A stretch of 55,535 nt of DNA from Paenibacillus elgii NBRC 100335 (GCF_004000865.1 NZ_BIMB01000049.1:1-55535), one strand, 5' to 3'; positions 41,993 through 50,339 are shown, counted from the stretch's first letter. The notes: generated by a model from the letters alone, not told the origin. Numbers and translations are program-made.

Positions 41993-43900
41993 ATGATTCA
42001 TCATTCTCTGGCCATCGAAGCGGTCATTATCGCCATTGTGATCGTAACCATGTGGTCTTCCGTCTCGAATTTCATCAGCATTAAACGGATCATTATCGGC
42101 CGCCCGATGCGCCTGAAGGAGCTGCATGCCCAGCACAACAAGCTGTTCTGGATCCTGGCGCTGCCGATCCTGTCGGCAGATTTATATTCGTCCGTTTCGT
42201 ACGGCCCGGAATCCGGAATTACGGAGCTTGCCGGACTCGGACCGGATGCCAGATGGATTATTCTCCCGATTACGGTCTCGACGGTCATTCTGCTCGCTAT
42301 TTTGATCGTCTCGTATATTATGGGAGTTCTCGCTTATCCGAACGGAGGCGGCGCTTACGCGATCGCGAAGGATAATTTTAAACGACCGCTGCCTTCCCTC
42401 GTCGCCTCCGCCTCCTTGCTGGTCGATTATATTTTGACCGTCGCCGTATCCGTCTCTGCGGCCGTTCAAGCCGTAGCCTCGGCGTATCCCGCCATCGGGC
42501 CCTACAAGACGGCGCTTGCCGTTTTATGCGTGGTTGTGCTTCTGTTGGTGAATTTGCGGGGCGTGGCGGAATCCGCGACGATTTTCGCTTGGCCGACGTT
42601 CTTTTTTATGGGATGCATGCTTTGGCTGATTGCCGCCGGGTTCCTCGACGAATTCCGCCACGGCTTCGTCCAGCCCCAGACGCCGAGCTTCGGCACCGTT
42701 CCCGAAGGGCTGACGCTGCTGCTGGTGCTCAAAGCTTTCAGCTCCGCCTGCTCTGCTTTGACGGGGATCGAAACGATTTCCAATGCGGTTCCCATCTTCC
42801 GGGACCCGAAACAAAGAAGCGCCGTCAAAACGTATCTGGCCTTGGGGGCGATAACGGCCGTTACGCTGCTGGGCTTTGCGTACCATCTGTATGTTAAGGG
42901 GATTGCGGTTAACCCTGCCAATACGATGCTGTCGCAGCTTGCCCAAAGCTATTTTGGAAAAGGACCGCTGTACCAAATCATCATTTGGTCGACGTTTGTC
43001 GTCTTGATTCTGGCCGCGAATTCCACGTTTACGGGATTTCCGCAGCTATCGGCGCTTGTGGCGAGCGACGGCTTTTTGCCTCGGGCGCTGACAAACCGTG
43101 GAGACCGGCTGGGCTACTCGAACGGCATTATTTTGCTGGCCGGGGTCGCCATTATTTTGATCGAAATTTTCCACGCGCAGACCAACGCCTTGATTCCTCT
43201 GTATGCCATCGGGGTATTTCTATCGTTTACGATTGCGCAATTCGGCCTATGTATGCGCTGGATGAAGGTCAAAGGGCGGCTGTGGAAAACAAAGCTTGCG
43301 ATCAACGGGGTCGGGACGGTCGTTACCGCGATTGTCGCCATAATTTTCGCCGTTACGAAATTTGTGGACGGGGCCTGGATCGTGTTGATCGTGCTCCCCG
43401 TCATTATTTTGTTTTCGGTCGCCGTTCGCCGTCATTACAACCAAGTCGCAGAGGAGCTGAGAATCGATCCTTCCCGGATGAAGCCGCAGGCTCACCGCGT
43501 GCGGACGATCGTTCTGGTTTCCGGCGTGCACCGTGTCGTGTACCATACTATTTCTTTTGCCAAAAGCTTGAATACCGATGTCACGGCGCTGTTCGTCGGA
43601 TTTGACGAGGAATCGATTGAGAGGATGAAGAAAAAATGGGAGGAGTGGGGCAATCCCTTTCCTTTGGTTACGCTCCGGGGAGAGTTTCGTTCCCTGCTCT
43701 CGCCGATTTCCCAATATATCGGCCAACTGGAGGACAAGGAGGGCCATCCGGACCATATTCATTTGATCCTTCCCCAGTTTATTCCGAGACGGTGGTGGCA
43801 TCATATTTTGCACAATCAAAGCGCGCTGCTTCTCCGATCTTGGTTCTTTAGGAACAAAGACGTCGTTATCACGACGGTGCCTTATCATTTGCGAAAGTAG
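41993..43900 (+). CDS. APC-superfamily amino acid permease
   Basis: 635 residues, about 12 membrane helices followed by a cytoplasmic domain of about 150 residues. LSADLYSSVSYGPESGI near 57 and YPNGGGAYAIAKDNF near 115 are the conserved helix-1 and helix-3 stretches of APC transporters; SSACSALTGIETISNAVPIF follows near 260. The transported solute is unknown. ATG 41993 follows AAAGGTGGGG; the earlier open frame runs back through the upstream terminator and has no site. Confidence 0.9.
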   Translation: MIHHSLAIEAVIIAIVIVTMWSSVSNFISIKRIIIGRPMRLKELHAQHNKLFWILALPILSADLYSSVSYGPESGITELAGLGPDARWIILPITVSTVILLAILIVSYIMGVLAYPNGGGAYAIAKDNFKRPLPSLVASASLLVDYILTVAVSVSAAVQAVASAYPAIGPYKTALAVLCVVVLLLVNLRGVAESATIFAWPTFFFMGCMLWLIAAGFLDEFRHGFVQPQTPSFGTVPEGLTLLLVLKAFSSACSALTGIETISNAVPIFRDPKQRSAVKTYLALGAITAVTLLGFAYHLYVKGIAVNPANTMLSQLAQSYFGKGPLYQIIIWSTFVVLILAANSTFTGFPQLSALVASDGFLPRALTNRGDRLGYSNGIILLAGVAIILIEIFHAQTNALIPLYAIGVFLSFTIAQFGLCMRWMKVKGRLWKTKLAINGVGTVVTAIVAIIFAVTKFVDGAWIVLIVLPVIILFSVAVRRHYNQVAEELRIDPSRMKPQAHRVRTIVLVSGVHRVVYHTISFAKSLNTDVTALFVGFDEESIERMKKKWEEWGNPFPLVTLRGEFRSLLSPISQYIGQLEDKEGHPDHIHLILPQFIPRRWWHHILHNQSALLLRSWFFRNKDVVITTVPYHLRK

Positions 43901-43976
43901 CTTCGCGGCGATGGGACGATGGCGGCATGCAATAGAAAAAACAAATATAAACGAAAAAATAGTTTTTGTTTTATGA

Positions 43977-44006
43977 TTGACAAAGTTTACCTTCCGCGTT
44001 TATGAT
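43977..44006 (+). promoter_or_regulatory. Promoter of the rtcB leader
   Basis: TTGACA at 43977-43982 and TATGAT at 44001-44006 with an 18-bp spacer, about 30 bp before the upstream ORF ribosome binding site. Confidence 0.75.
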
Positions 44007-44042
44007 AACCGTATCTTAAATGGAGAAAGGAGGCCGATCCAC

Positions 44043-44132
44043 ATGATCCGCCAAGATGTTTTGTTGTCCGACCGTTTGAGCGACAATCGCATACCGGAAT
44101 TCGTTCCATCGGCCTCTACGGGCCCGACGTAA
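44043..44132 (+). CDS. 29-residue upstream ORF in the rtcB leader
   Basis: ATG after AAAGGAGG, 9 nt away, in an ideal translation context. The product reads MIRQDVLLSDRLSDNRIPEF then VPSASTGPT. No signal peptide and no known family. It lies within a 340-nt leader ending in a terminator before rtcB, so a regulatory leader peptide is the likely role. Confidence 0.55.
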   Translation: MIRQDVLLSDRLSDNRIPEFVPSASTGPT

Positions 44133-44272
44133 GCGAGAGCAACCCCCGGCACGTTCGTTCCATGTACGTTCCGGCAGGGTCCTTCGTTTGCATCGATACA
44201 AACGGCATGAAGTGCAGCGCAGTGAGCTGTGAGCTGCTCCATGCCATCGTACGCATAGAAGCGTGACATGAC
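44133..44272 (+). promoter_or_regulatory. Structured leader RNA before rtcB
   Basis: Gene-free stretch dense in inverted repeats: CCGG-n-ACGT/ACGT-n-CCGG at about 44135-44175, CGTTTG/CAAACG (44185-44204), GGCATG/CATGCC (44204-44245) enclosing GCAGC/GCTGC, and then the terminator. No T-box consensus or known riboswitch motif was recognised. Confidence 0.5.
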
Positions 44273-44302
44273 GACCGTAGGCTTATGGCTTACGGTCTTT
44301 TT
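44273..44302 (+). terminator. Leader terminator before rtcB
   Basis: GACCGTAGGCT pairs with GGCTTACGGTC (two G-U pairs, TAT loop), then TTTTT. It lies 40 bp before the rtcB start and after the leader promoter, so it must be read through for rtcB expression. Confidence 0.85.
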
Positions 44303-44342
44303 GCATTCATTTTTACCGGAATCGGAGAAACAGGAAGGAAGT

Positions 44343-45797
44343 TTGACATCATTTATGTTTACTTACAACGATCAACAACCAAACGAAAAATATTACCGCA
44401 AGGTGCAGCTGCCGGCGGGCGACCTGCACGTTTTTGCCGGAGACGGGCTATTCGAAGCGCTGGATTACAAAGTGTTCGACATGGCCAACAACAATCTGCA
44501 AATTCCGAATCGGCTCTACATGAGCTATACGCCGGACGTGCACGTGGGCGTCGGCACGTGTATCGGCACGACGGCGGTGTGGGAAGCCGAGAACGGCTAC
44601 GTCTCCCCGTCGATTGTCGGCAGCGATATCGGCTGCGGGATGCGCGTTCACCTGACGAATCTGCATCGGGACGATCTGCAGGAGGTGAAGCTGCGGCGCA
44701 AGCTGGTCAAGGCGATTGAAAAGCTGCTTCCTGCCGAAGAGCATGCCCGCGGGCACTTCTCGGACATTCGGCTGGAGCACGTGCTGCGCAAAGGGCTTCA
44801 CGGTCTCCCCAAAAAGTACATTCCAGACGGCTACACGCCGAAAAAAGCGACGTCACTCACGCATGTCGAGCACAGCAAGTTCGCTTTTGACGAGTCGCAC
44901 TTGGATCGTTTGCCGGAAATGTACTGGCACCGGTCCCATCGGCAGCTTGGGACGCTGGGGAGCGGGAACCATTTTGCCGAAATTCAGGCGATTGAGATTC
45001 ACGAGGACAACCGCGCCATCGCCGAAAAATGGGGACTGCGCGACGGCCAGATCGTCGTCATGATCCACTCCGGCTCGCGGGCTTGGGGCGGCGCGGTCAG
45101 CCAGTACGGCGGCTCCGAGATCGGCAAATGGATGCGCCGCACAGGGACGGGAACGGCCGATCCGCGGCTGATCTTTGCCCCGCTGGACAGCGAAGCCGCT
45201 GAGGCTTACGTTCATCTGATGTATTCCGCGCTGAATTATGCCGTGACGAACCGGCACCTGATCGCATACGCCATCCGGGAAGCGTTCCGGGACGTCTGCG
45301 GCTCGAAGTTCGAAATGACGACGCTGTACGATCTGATGCACAATTACGCCTGGGAAGAAACGCATGGCGGCACGCCTTTATTCGTACACCGCAAAGGGGC
45401 GACGCGGGCGCTGCCGGCGCAGCATCCGGACAATCCGGAGCCGTATCTGGCGACCGGTCATCCGGCCTTGATTCCCGGGTCCATGGGCACCTCGTCGTAT
45501 TTGATGGTCGGTCAGCCGGGCGGGGAGCGCAACTATTACTCGATCTGCCACGGCGCCGGCCGGATTCGCTCGCGCAGCGCGACGAAGCGGCTCGTGACCG
45601 TCGATCAGTTCGAATCGTCGCTGCGCGTCGGGACGGCGGACGAAATCGTCGTCAACCAGCGCGTGCTGGAGTCGATCATCGACGAATCGCCGCAGGCGTA
45701 CAAAGACGTCGATCAGATCATCGAGAGCGTGGTCGGAGCCGGACTCGCGTCCGTCGTTGCCAAATGCAAGCCGCTGGCGAGCATTAAGGGCGTTTAA
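44343..45797 (+). CDS. rtcB: RNA-splicing ligase RtcB
   Basis: 484 residues. RtcB joins RNA 2',3'-cyclic phosphate or 3'-phosphate ends to 5'-OH ends using GTP and Mn2+. Key motifs: GSDIGCGMR near 94-102 (metal-binding Cys), LGTLGSGNHFAEIQ near 200, HSGSRAWG near 240, and CHGAGRIRSRS near 402 with the His that is guanylylated. All metal ligands appear present. TTG 44343 has AGGAAG 5 nt upstream; ATG 44355 is an alternative. Its message carries a leader with a promoter, a short ORF and a terminator. An AAA+ gene follows 44 nt later. Confidence 0.95.
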   Translation: MTSFMFTYNDQQPNEKYYRKVQLPAGDLHVFAGDGLFEALDYKVFDMANNNLQIPNRLYMSYTPDVHVGVGTCIGTTAVWEAENGYVSPSIVGSDIGCGMRVHLTNLHRDDLQEVKLRRKLVKAIEKLLPAEEHARGHFSDIRLEHVLRKGLHGLPKKYIPDGYTPKKATSLTHVEHSKFAFDESHLDRLPEMYWHRSHRQLGTLGSGNHFAEIQAIEIHEDNRAIAEKWGLRDGQIVVMIHSGSRAWGGAVSQYGGSEIGKWMRRTGTGTADPRLIFAPLDSEAAEAYVHLMYSALNYAVTNRHLIAYAIREAFRDVCGSKFEMTTLYDLMHNYAWEETHGGTPLFVHRKGATRALPAQHPDNPEPYLATGHPALIPGSMGTSSYLMVGQPGGERNYYSICHGAGRIRSRSATKRLVTVDQFESSLRVGTADEIVVNQRVLESIIDESPQAYKDVDQIIESVVGAGLASVVAKCKPLASIKGV

Positions 45798-45841
45798 AAT
45801 CGAATTAGTCAAAAAAAATGAAACGAGGAAATAGTTCTACT

Positions 45842-47161
45842 ATGAGTTCTGTTATTAAAATAAATGAAAAAGCAAATCATCCGCAGCCGATCATTACCGC
45901 TTCCGGCGACGGACTGCCGGGCCTCGATATCGTCGAATACGGCGATTACGCCTTCGTCATTCAGTCGATTCAAGCCCGGCTGGAGGGTCAATACCGGGCC
46001 CGTTTTCAGCTATATGTCCAAGAAGATTACGGGCAAGATCTTTGGGATCAATTGGAGCGCGACATCCAGGCGGCCAATCCCGAGGTCGAGCGGCTTTGCG
46101 CCGTCTTCGATACGGTAGAGGCGCGCACGTTCACGTTCGGAGACGCGATGGAAGGGGAAGGCCCGCGCATGTTCCCGTCGCTGCGCAACAACGTGTTCGT
46201 CTACCCGCGATTCCGGGTGGCCATGGCGCGGGTACCGATGTTCCGGGAGCATGGCATTTCCTGCGAGGATTTCATATGGGCCGAATCCGACGCGGGCTTG
46301 GCCGAGTTCTTGACCGACATGTCCCGTCGGCAGCGGCAGTACGACCGGGAGCAGGTGACCGTATTCAAGGATACCCGCGACGGGCTGGACCGCGAGCGCG
46401 AATCATTGACACGCGGTGTAAGGCGCGACGAAGTGGTGATGAACGAAGGCGTGAAAACGGAAATTTACCGCTCCATCGACGAGTTTTTTGCGCAGGATCG
46501 GCACTTTTTCCAAACGTACGGCCTCCCCTACAAACGGGGCATTCTGCTGTATGGCAAGCCGGGTAACGGCAAAACGACCTTGGTCAAATCGATCGCGGGC
46601 AGTGTGGACGCGCCGGTCGCTTATTGGCACATTACCGAGTACACGACCAGCGACTCGATCCAGGAGGTGTTCGAGGCGGCCGTCCGCATGGCCCCGATGG
46701 TGCTCGTGATCGAAGATATCGATTCCATGCCGGAGTCGGCGCGGTCGTATTTTCTGAATACGCTCGACGGGGCGACCTCGAAGGAAGGCATTTTCCTGAT
46801 CGGCACGACGAACTATCCGGAGAAAATCGACCCGGCGCTGATGAACCGTGCGGGCCGTTTCGACCGGGCCTACGAAATCAAGCTGCCGGACGAAGAGCAG
46901 CGGCGCAGCTATCTGCTGCTGAAGCGGCTGCACGAGCTTCTCGACGACGAAGCGGTGGCGGTGGCGGCGAGAGCGACGGAAGGATTCACCTTCGCGCAGC
47001 TCGGCGAGCTGTATGTGTCGGCGGCGCTGCGCAAGCATTACGAGCATACCGTTGATGTGGAGCAGCTTGTGCGCGAGATGAATACGGAGCTTGGCAAAGG
47101 CCGCACCCAGCTGTGGCATTCCGATCAAAAATCGTCCAGGGTCGGGTTTACGACCGGCTGA
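45842..47161 (+). CDS. AAA+ ATPase (BCS1-like core) paired with rtcB
   Basis: 439 residues. A unique N-terminal domain of about 200 residues is followed by an AAA core: Walker A YGKPGNGKTT near 237-246, Walker B VLVIEDIDS near 286, sensor 1 LIGTTNYPEKID near 320, and arginine finger NRAGRFDR near 336. Single-ring AAA proteins of this kind unfold or remodel partners. It lies 44 nt after rtcB with no terminator. ATG 45842 follows GAGGAAAT. A helper of the ligase, or a remodeller of RNA-protein complexes that need repair, is my inference. Confidence 0.85.
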   Translation: MSSVIKINEKANHPQPIITASGDGLPGLDIVEYGDYAFVIQSIQARLEGQYRARFQLYVQEDYGQDLWDQLERDIQAANPEVERLCAVFDTVEARTFTFGDAMEGEGPRMFPSLRNNVFVYPRFRVAMARVPMFREHGISCEDFIWAESDAGLAEFLTDMSRRQRQYDREQVTVFKDTRDGLDRERESLTRGVRRDEVVMNEGVKTEIYRSIDEFFAQDRHFFQTYGLPYKRGILLYGKPGNGKTTLVKSIAGSVDAPVAYWHITEYTTSDSIQEVFEAAVRMAPMVLVIEDIDSMPESARSYFLNTLDGATSKEGIFLIGTTNYPEKIDPALMNRAGRFDRAYEIKLPDEEQRRSYLLLKRLHELLDDEAVAVAARATEGFTFAQLGELYVSAALRKHYEHTVDVEQLVREMNTELGKGRTQLWHSDQKSSRVGFTTG

Positions 47162-47239
47162 GTGTCATCGGAGGGGTCGCCCTCGTTTGCCGGAACATGT
47201 TACAATGAGCTTACATTTCTGGAAACGAGGGTGATCGGT

Positions 47240-47887
47240 ATGGAGCAAGTATTTCGGGAGCGGATCACGACGGAAGAGCAGCTGGAAGTCTTGCTTCCGG
47301 TCTTGGGAGGAGCACCGAGCAAGCTGGTGAAGGACAAAGTCATCCACGCGCTTGATGCTCACGCCAAAGCGTTTATTGCCAAAGCGCCGTTTGTCGCCGT
47401 CGCGACGGCTGACGCCGAGGGACATTGCGACGTCTCGCCGCGCGGCGATGCTCCGGGGTTCGTGCATGTGCTGGACGACCGGCATTTGTTCATCCCGGAG
47501 CGCCCCGGCAATCGCCGGATGGACACGATTCATAACATTATCGCCAATCCGCATATCGGTCTAATTTTCATCATCCCCGGTTTGGAAGAAACGTTCCGGG
47601 TGAACGGGAAAGCCTGTATCACCCGCGACCCGGAGCTGCTCAAGCTGACCGCCGTCAACGGACGGGAGCCGCTGGTCGGCATCGGCGTCGAGGTGGAGGA
47701 GTGCTACATGCACTGTGCCAAAGCGTTCAAGCGGTCGGGGCTGTGGAAGCCGGACTCCTGGCTGCCGGAGGGCGACCGTCCGTCCCCTGCGCAGATCCTC
47801 GCCGCCCATGTCAAGGGCAGAATGGAGATTACGGCGGATGAGGTAGATCAAATGCTGCAGGAGAGCTACACGAAGCGGTTGTATTAA
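47240..47887 (+). CDS. Pyridoxamine 5'-phosphate oxidase-like flavin protein
   Basis: 215 residues of the probable FMN-dependent PPOX family. FVAVATADAEGHCDVSPRGD and RPGNRRMDTIHNIIANPHIG are the conserved flavin-binding strands, and FRVNGKACITRD follows. It has its own -10 (TACAAT, 47201-47206), and ATG 47240 follows GAGGGTGAT. Substrate unknown; a small-molecule or cofactor reductase is likely. Confidence 0.87.
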   Translation: MEQVFRERITTEEQLEVLLPVLGGAPSKLVKDKVIHALDAHAKAFIAKAPFVAVATADAEGHCDVSPRGDAPGFVHVLDDRHLFIPERPGNRRMDTIHNIIANPHIGLIFIIPGLEETFRVNGKACITRDPELLKLTAVNGREPLVGIGVEVEECYMHCAKAFKRSGLWKPDSWLPEGDRPSPAQILAAHVKGRMEITADEVDQMLQESYTKRLY

Positions 47888-47917
47888 TTTAGAGGTAATG
47901 GGGGCAAAGGTGAGAAA

Positions 47918-48505
47918 ATGAAGAATCAAGTGCTTTCAAGCCAAACGATTGAGCTTGAGCGAAATCAGGTAAGTTTTTTGGGTCCGAACCTGGAGATGCA
48001 CGATTGCACCGTAATTTCGGAGGCTGATACGAAAGGCTTGACTATTGTCGGACTGAGGATGCACGGAGGGATTTTCCATCAGAAGCGAGCTTTGAAGGAC
48101 TTTCACTTTCGGGGCGCACATTTCTCGCATGTCAGGTTTACGGGCAATTATTTGGGCTGCGATTTTGGCGACTGGGATGACATAAACAGATCATCCGTAT
48201 CCGAGTGTGATTTTTCATCTGCGCGAATGCACGGGTGCCGTTTGTTAAATTGTGACATGAAGGGGATTCATATTCCCAAATGGCCATGCTTTTGCTTATC
48301 TAATCCGGCGGAAGCACGGGATTTTGTGAACTCACGATCATGGCCGAAAAAGATCGGCCTGAATTTGGATATTTTTACGGATGAGGATCGGGAATGTGTC
48401 GCTACGTTTGGTGATGCCAGTGTGCTGGCCAAGGAAAGCGGCTTGCCTTTGAGTGAAGTGCGTTCGCTATTAATGGTAATACCGGGAATTCATATTATTG
48501 ACTGA
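47918..48505 (+). CDS. Pentapeptide-repeat-like protein
   Basis: 195 residues. Short periodic stretches such as DFHFRGAHFSHVRFTGNYLG and CDFSSARMHGCRLLNCDMKG fit a right-handed quadrilateral beta-helix. The N-terminal 45 residues and C-terminal 60 residues are not repetitive. Some members mimic DNA or act as immunity proteins; nothing here fixes a role. AAAGGTGAG precedes the ATG. GC drops and gene decay begins just after it. Confidence 0.75.
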   Translation: MKNQVLSSQTIELERNQVSFLGPNLEMHDCTVISEADTKGLTIVGLRMHGGIFHQKRALKDFHFRGAHFSHVRFTGNYLGCDFGDWDDINRSSVSECDFSSARMHGCRLLNCDMKGIHIPKWPCFCLSNPAEARDFVNSRSWPKKIGLNLDIFTDEDRECVATFGDASVLAKESGLPLSEVRSLLMVIPGIHIID

Positions 48506-48524
48506 TTTTTAGCCGTTTTCTGAG

Positions 48525-48850
48525 ATGACCCTTGCATTTAATCCAAGCGCTCCCCAGATTTCCCCAACGGCTTACGGCAATTTTATTGGTGGGGTTACGC
48601 GTTAACTTTGACCGATCAGGAATCGTAACAACTCGCTTTTAACTTGAGGAATGCCGGTACTACGATAGCTGCCGCTGCTGCAATTTCTGGACTCATCCCA
48701 ACCCCGCCGACGCAGCTTGTACGGGCCATCTCAATTGTAATTTCAACTGGTGCTCACATTGTTGCCAATGACATAAGCTTGAAAAATAATGGGAATGGTG
48801 TTACGATAAACATACACTATGCAGCATACTTTGTAATTTCGTCCAATTAA
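48525..48850 (+). pseudogene. Decayed small secreted protein gene
   Basis: Three consecutive frames join into one coherent product: NPSAPQISPTAYGNFIGG then VTR (frame 1), VNFDRSGIVTTRF (frame 2), and NLRNAGTTIAAAAAISGLIP continuing to YFVISSN (frame 3). The second break is an extra T in TTTT near 48640; the first, near 48604, fits a 2-nt loss. The signal peptide is missing. Composition resembles small exported peptides. The membrane protein gene right after it may have been its partner. Confidence 0.6.
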
Positions 48851-48874
48851 TCCCTTTTAAATGGGGGTGACAAG

Positions 48875-49132
48875 GTGATATTCTCGGTCACAGTGATCAT
48901 GTTATGCATGATGCTGGGGTATGCGATTTTGGGGCTTCTGTTCCTAAGATTCTTGCTCAAAAGGTTTTCGGTAAACGTCCCTTACATTGTTGCTTCTTTC
49001 ATTCTCATGGGAATTTTGCTCTTTCAACAGGTTTATCAAGGAAGAGTGATAATGGGCAGCATATTCATTATGGTTTTAATTGCTGCATTTGTATTGGACA
49101 TGGTTTCGAAGCAATCTAAAAAATCGGGCTAA
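48875..49132 (+). CDS. Small three-helix membrane protein
   Basis: 85 residues with hydrophobic stretches at about 3-27, 35-52 and 58-76 and a short basic tail (SKQSKKSG). GTG start after GGGGGTGA. It lies 24 nt after the decayed secreted-protein gene and before a strong terminator, so the two formed one operon. A secreted peptide plus a small membrane protein is a common bacteriocin-immunity plan, but that is inference. Confidence 0.65.
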   Translation: MIFSVTVIMLCMMLGYAILGLLFLRFLLKRFSVNVPYIVASFILMGILLFQQVYQGRVIMGSIFIMVLIAAFVLDMVSKQSKKSG

Positions 49133-49143
49133 GAACTTGCTTT

Positions 49144-49171
49144 CCCCCGTCGCTATGTGACGGGGGTTTTT
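49144..49171 (+). terminator. Strong terminator after the small membrane protein
   Basis: Perfect CCCCCGTC/GACGGGGG stem, 7-nt loop, then TTTTT. Confidence 0.93.
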
Positions 49172-49172
49172 A

Positions 49173-49320
49173 CTATTGCTCCAGTTGCCCGGACACCTTC
49201 CTTAGCTCATTCGCCAACCAATGAATATAATCGGCCTGCTGCAGTGCCGTCTCCGGCCTGTTCTGCCTCCTGCCGTTTTGCGTCCAGCTCCTTCCAACCA
49301 AAAGAGAAGGGGCCGCCGAT
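49173..49320 (-). pseudogene. Fragment of a coiled-coil protein gene
   Basis: On the minus strand GGPFSFGWKELDAKRQEAEQ reads in one frame, and after a 1-nt slip near 49250 continues as TALQQADYIHWLANELRKVS and GQLEQ-stop. Heptad-like Glu/Ala/Leu spacing suggests a coiled-coil tail. The 5' part is missing. It lies downstream of the minus-strand XRE gene and may have been its operon partner. Confidence 0.5.
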
Positions 49321-49360
49321 GGTCTTTGGTTGGAGTGGGGAAGTGTTATGTATGAGAAAG

Positions 49361-49398
49361 AGTCCCTGCCCGCTTAATCCGCTGGCAAGGACTTTTTT
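49361..49398 (+). terminator. Hairpin at the end of the XRE gene
   Basis: AGTCCCTGCC pairs with GGCAAGGACT (one G-U) and is followed by TTTTTT on the plus strand. The stop codon of the minus-strand XRE gene lies in the loop. Confidence 0.7.
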
Positions 49399-49601
49399 CT
49401 TTCGCCTTCATGCTCAAATATCTCGCCGACACTAACATTCAAATATAAGCAGAGCTTGTCTAATGTCTCAAGGTCAATTCTTTTTGCGCGGCCGTGATAA
49501 AGTTCGGTCACCGTATTACGGGCAAGGCCCGTACCATCCACTACGTCGGATATTTTCAGACGTTTACGCCCCATGATTTCGCTTAATTTATTGATGATCA
49601 A
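49374..49601 (-). CDS. Small XRE/Cro-family regulator
   Basis: 75 residues, nearly all a helix-turn-helix domain: GRKRLKISDVVDGTGLARNT, VTELYHGRAKRIDLETLDKL and a LNVSVGEIFE end, as in the Cro/CI-like YozG/YgiT-type single-domain regulators. It has a good minus-strand promoter and is divergent from the 81-residue ORF. Single-domain XRE proteins of this kind are typical of mobile or integrated elements. Confidence 0.88.
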   Translation of the reverse strand: MIINKLSEIMGRKRLKISDVVDGTGLARNTVTELYHGRAKRIDLETLDKLCLYLNVSVGEIFEHEGERKKSLPAD

Positions 49602-49625
49602 GCCTTTTTCCCTCCCTTTGTCTTC

Positions 49626-49654
49626 ATGATAGCAAAGTTAACGAAAATGATCAA
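49626..49654 (-). promoter_or_regulatory. Promoter of the XRE gene
   Basis: On the minus strand TTGATC, 17-bp spacer, TATCAT. TTGACTATTATAATTGAC directly beside it could serve the divergent gene. Confidence 0.55.
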
Positions 49655-49671
49655 AAAGTTGACTATTATAA

Positions 49672-49917
49672 TTGACTAAGGATACGGAACAAAAGAAAAT
49701 CATCAAGGCTTGCGTTGACATTTATGAGGAGCATCGACGGTTGCATGCCATGCGAAGGATGTATGAGGCTCTATCCGAGACCGATCAAGCGAGAAGATAT
49801 TTTTACGAGGCAACGGGGTTGGATAAAGCCGCTCATATTTTAATGCAGACTGCGGGGATCGGATTCATGGATATTGTTAACGCCAATACTGATGATCGAA
49901 TGACAAGGGCCGACTAA
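49672..49917 (+). CDS. Hypothetical 81-residue helical protein
   Basis: The frame opens at a TTG after an in-frame TAA, without a ribosome binding site, so it may be leaderless or a 5'-truncated gene. The product is helical and charged (KKIIKACVDIYEEHRRLHAM, then ALSETDQARRYFYEATGLDK). The last 20 codons recur in diverged form at 51746-51807, part of a 220-bp repeat. No family recognised. Confidence 0.45.
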   Translation: MTKDTEQKKIIKACVDIYEEHRRLHAMRRMYEALSETDQARRYFYEATGLDKAAHILMQTAGIGFMDIVNANTDDRMTRAD

Positions 49918-50070
49918 TGGAGGAAATTATCATTCTTGCTTGCAGGAAGCGGGGAGGGGTTCTCCCTGCTTCCGCTGTGTTCATGCAAGACTAAGAGATC
50001 TGATAAAGAATTTGCGATATTTGCTTCTCTACGTAAGCATCGTCGACGGTTTCCAGCTTGCTTGGAAACA
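49856..50070. repeat. Diverged 220-bp direct repeat, copy A
   Basis: Matches 51746-51966 over its full length, with many substitutions in the coding part and higher identity later. Content: last 20 codons of the 81-residue ORF, a GGAAGCGGGGAG/CTCCCTGCTTCC hairpin (49945-49973), and the 3' end of a TetR gene on the minus strand. It bounds the left side of an AT-rich segment. Confidence 0.85.
49991..50070 (-). pseudogene. 3' remnant of a tetR gene
   Basis: The minus strand reads PSKLETVDDAYVEKQISQIL then YQIS-stop, almost identical to the C-terminus of the intact TetR at 51888-52526. Nothing of the rest of the gene is present beyond 50070. Confidence 0.85.
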
Positions 50071-50185
50071 AGGCTGCCGCGTTGAACGCAGCTTTGTTGC
50101 GCTAACGAGCAGCTATATACCGTGGTTTATGATATATTTTACGTAAGAAATTACTTAGTTTCGAGGGGGTATGTTTTATGGAGAA

Positions 50186-50339
50186 CTGATCAACTTAAAC
50201 TGGCTGTGGATAGTGATTCTTCTGTCAGGATGAGGATTGCATTGAACAAAAAAGCAACTCATTCAGTTTTACAATTGCGGAAGATAGAGATGAAGAAGTT
50301 CGTGAAAAGGCTAAGGGGAGACTTGCCATCTTTAGGTAA
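50186..50339 (+). pseudogene. Decayed HEAT/LRV-type repeat gene
   Basis: KLAVDSDSSVRMRIALNKKA reads in one frame; a slip near 50270 leads to IAEDRDEEVREKAKGRLAIF-R-stop in another. The D-SSVR/D-EEVR periodicity fits leucine-rich-repeat-variant or HEAT repeats. The rest of 50071-50497 shows only further AT-rich remnants (for example DEVFVLDFYQWG-stop near 50395) and no intact gene. Confidence 0.5.

Noticed and set aside
44133..44302. T-box riboswitch before rtcB
   Set aside because: No TGGNACCGCG-type T-box sequence or specifier-loop arrangement was found; the leader is structured but unclassified.
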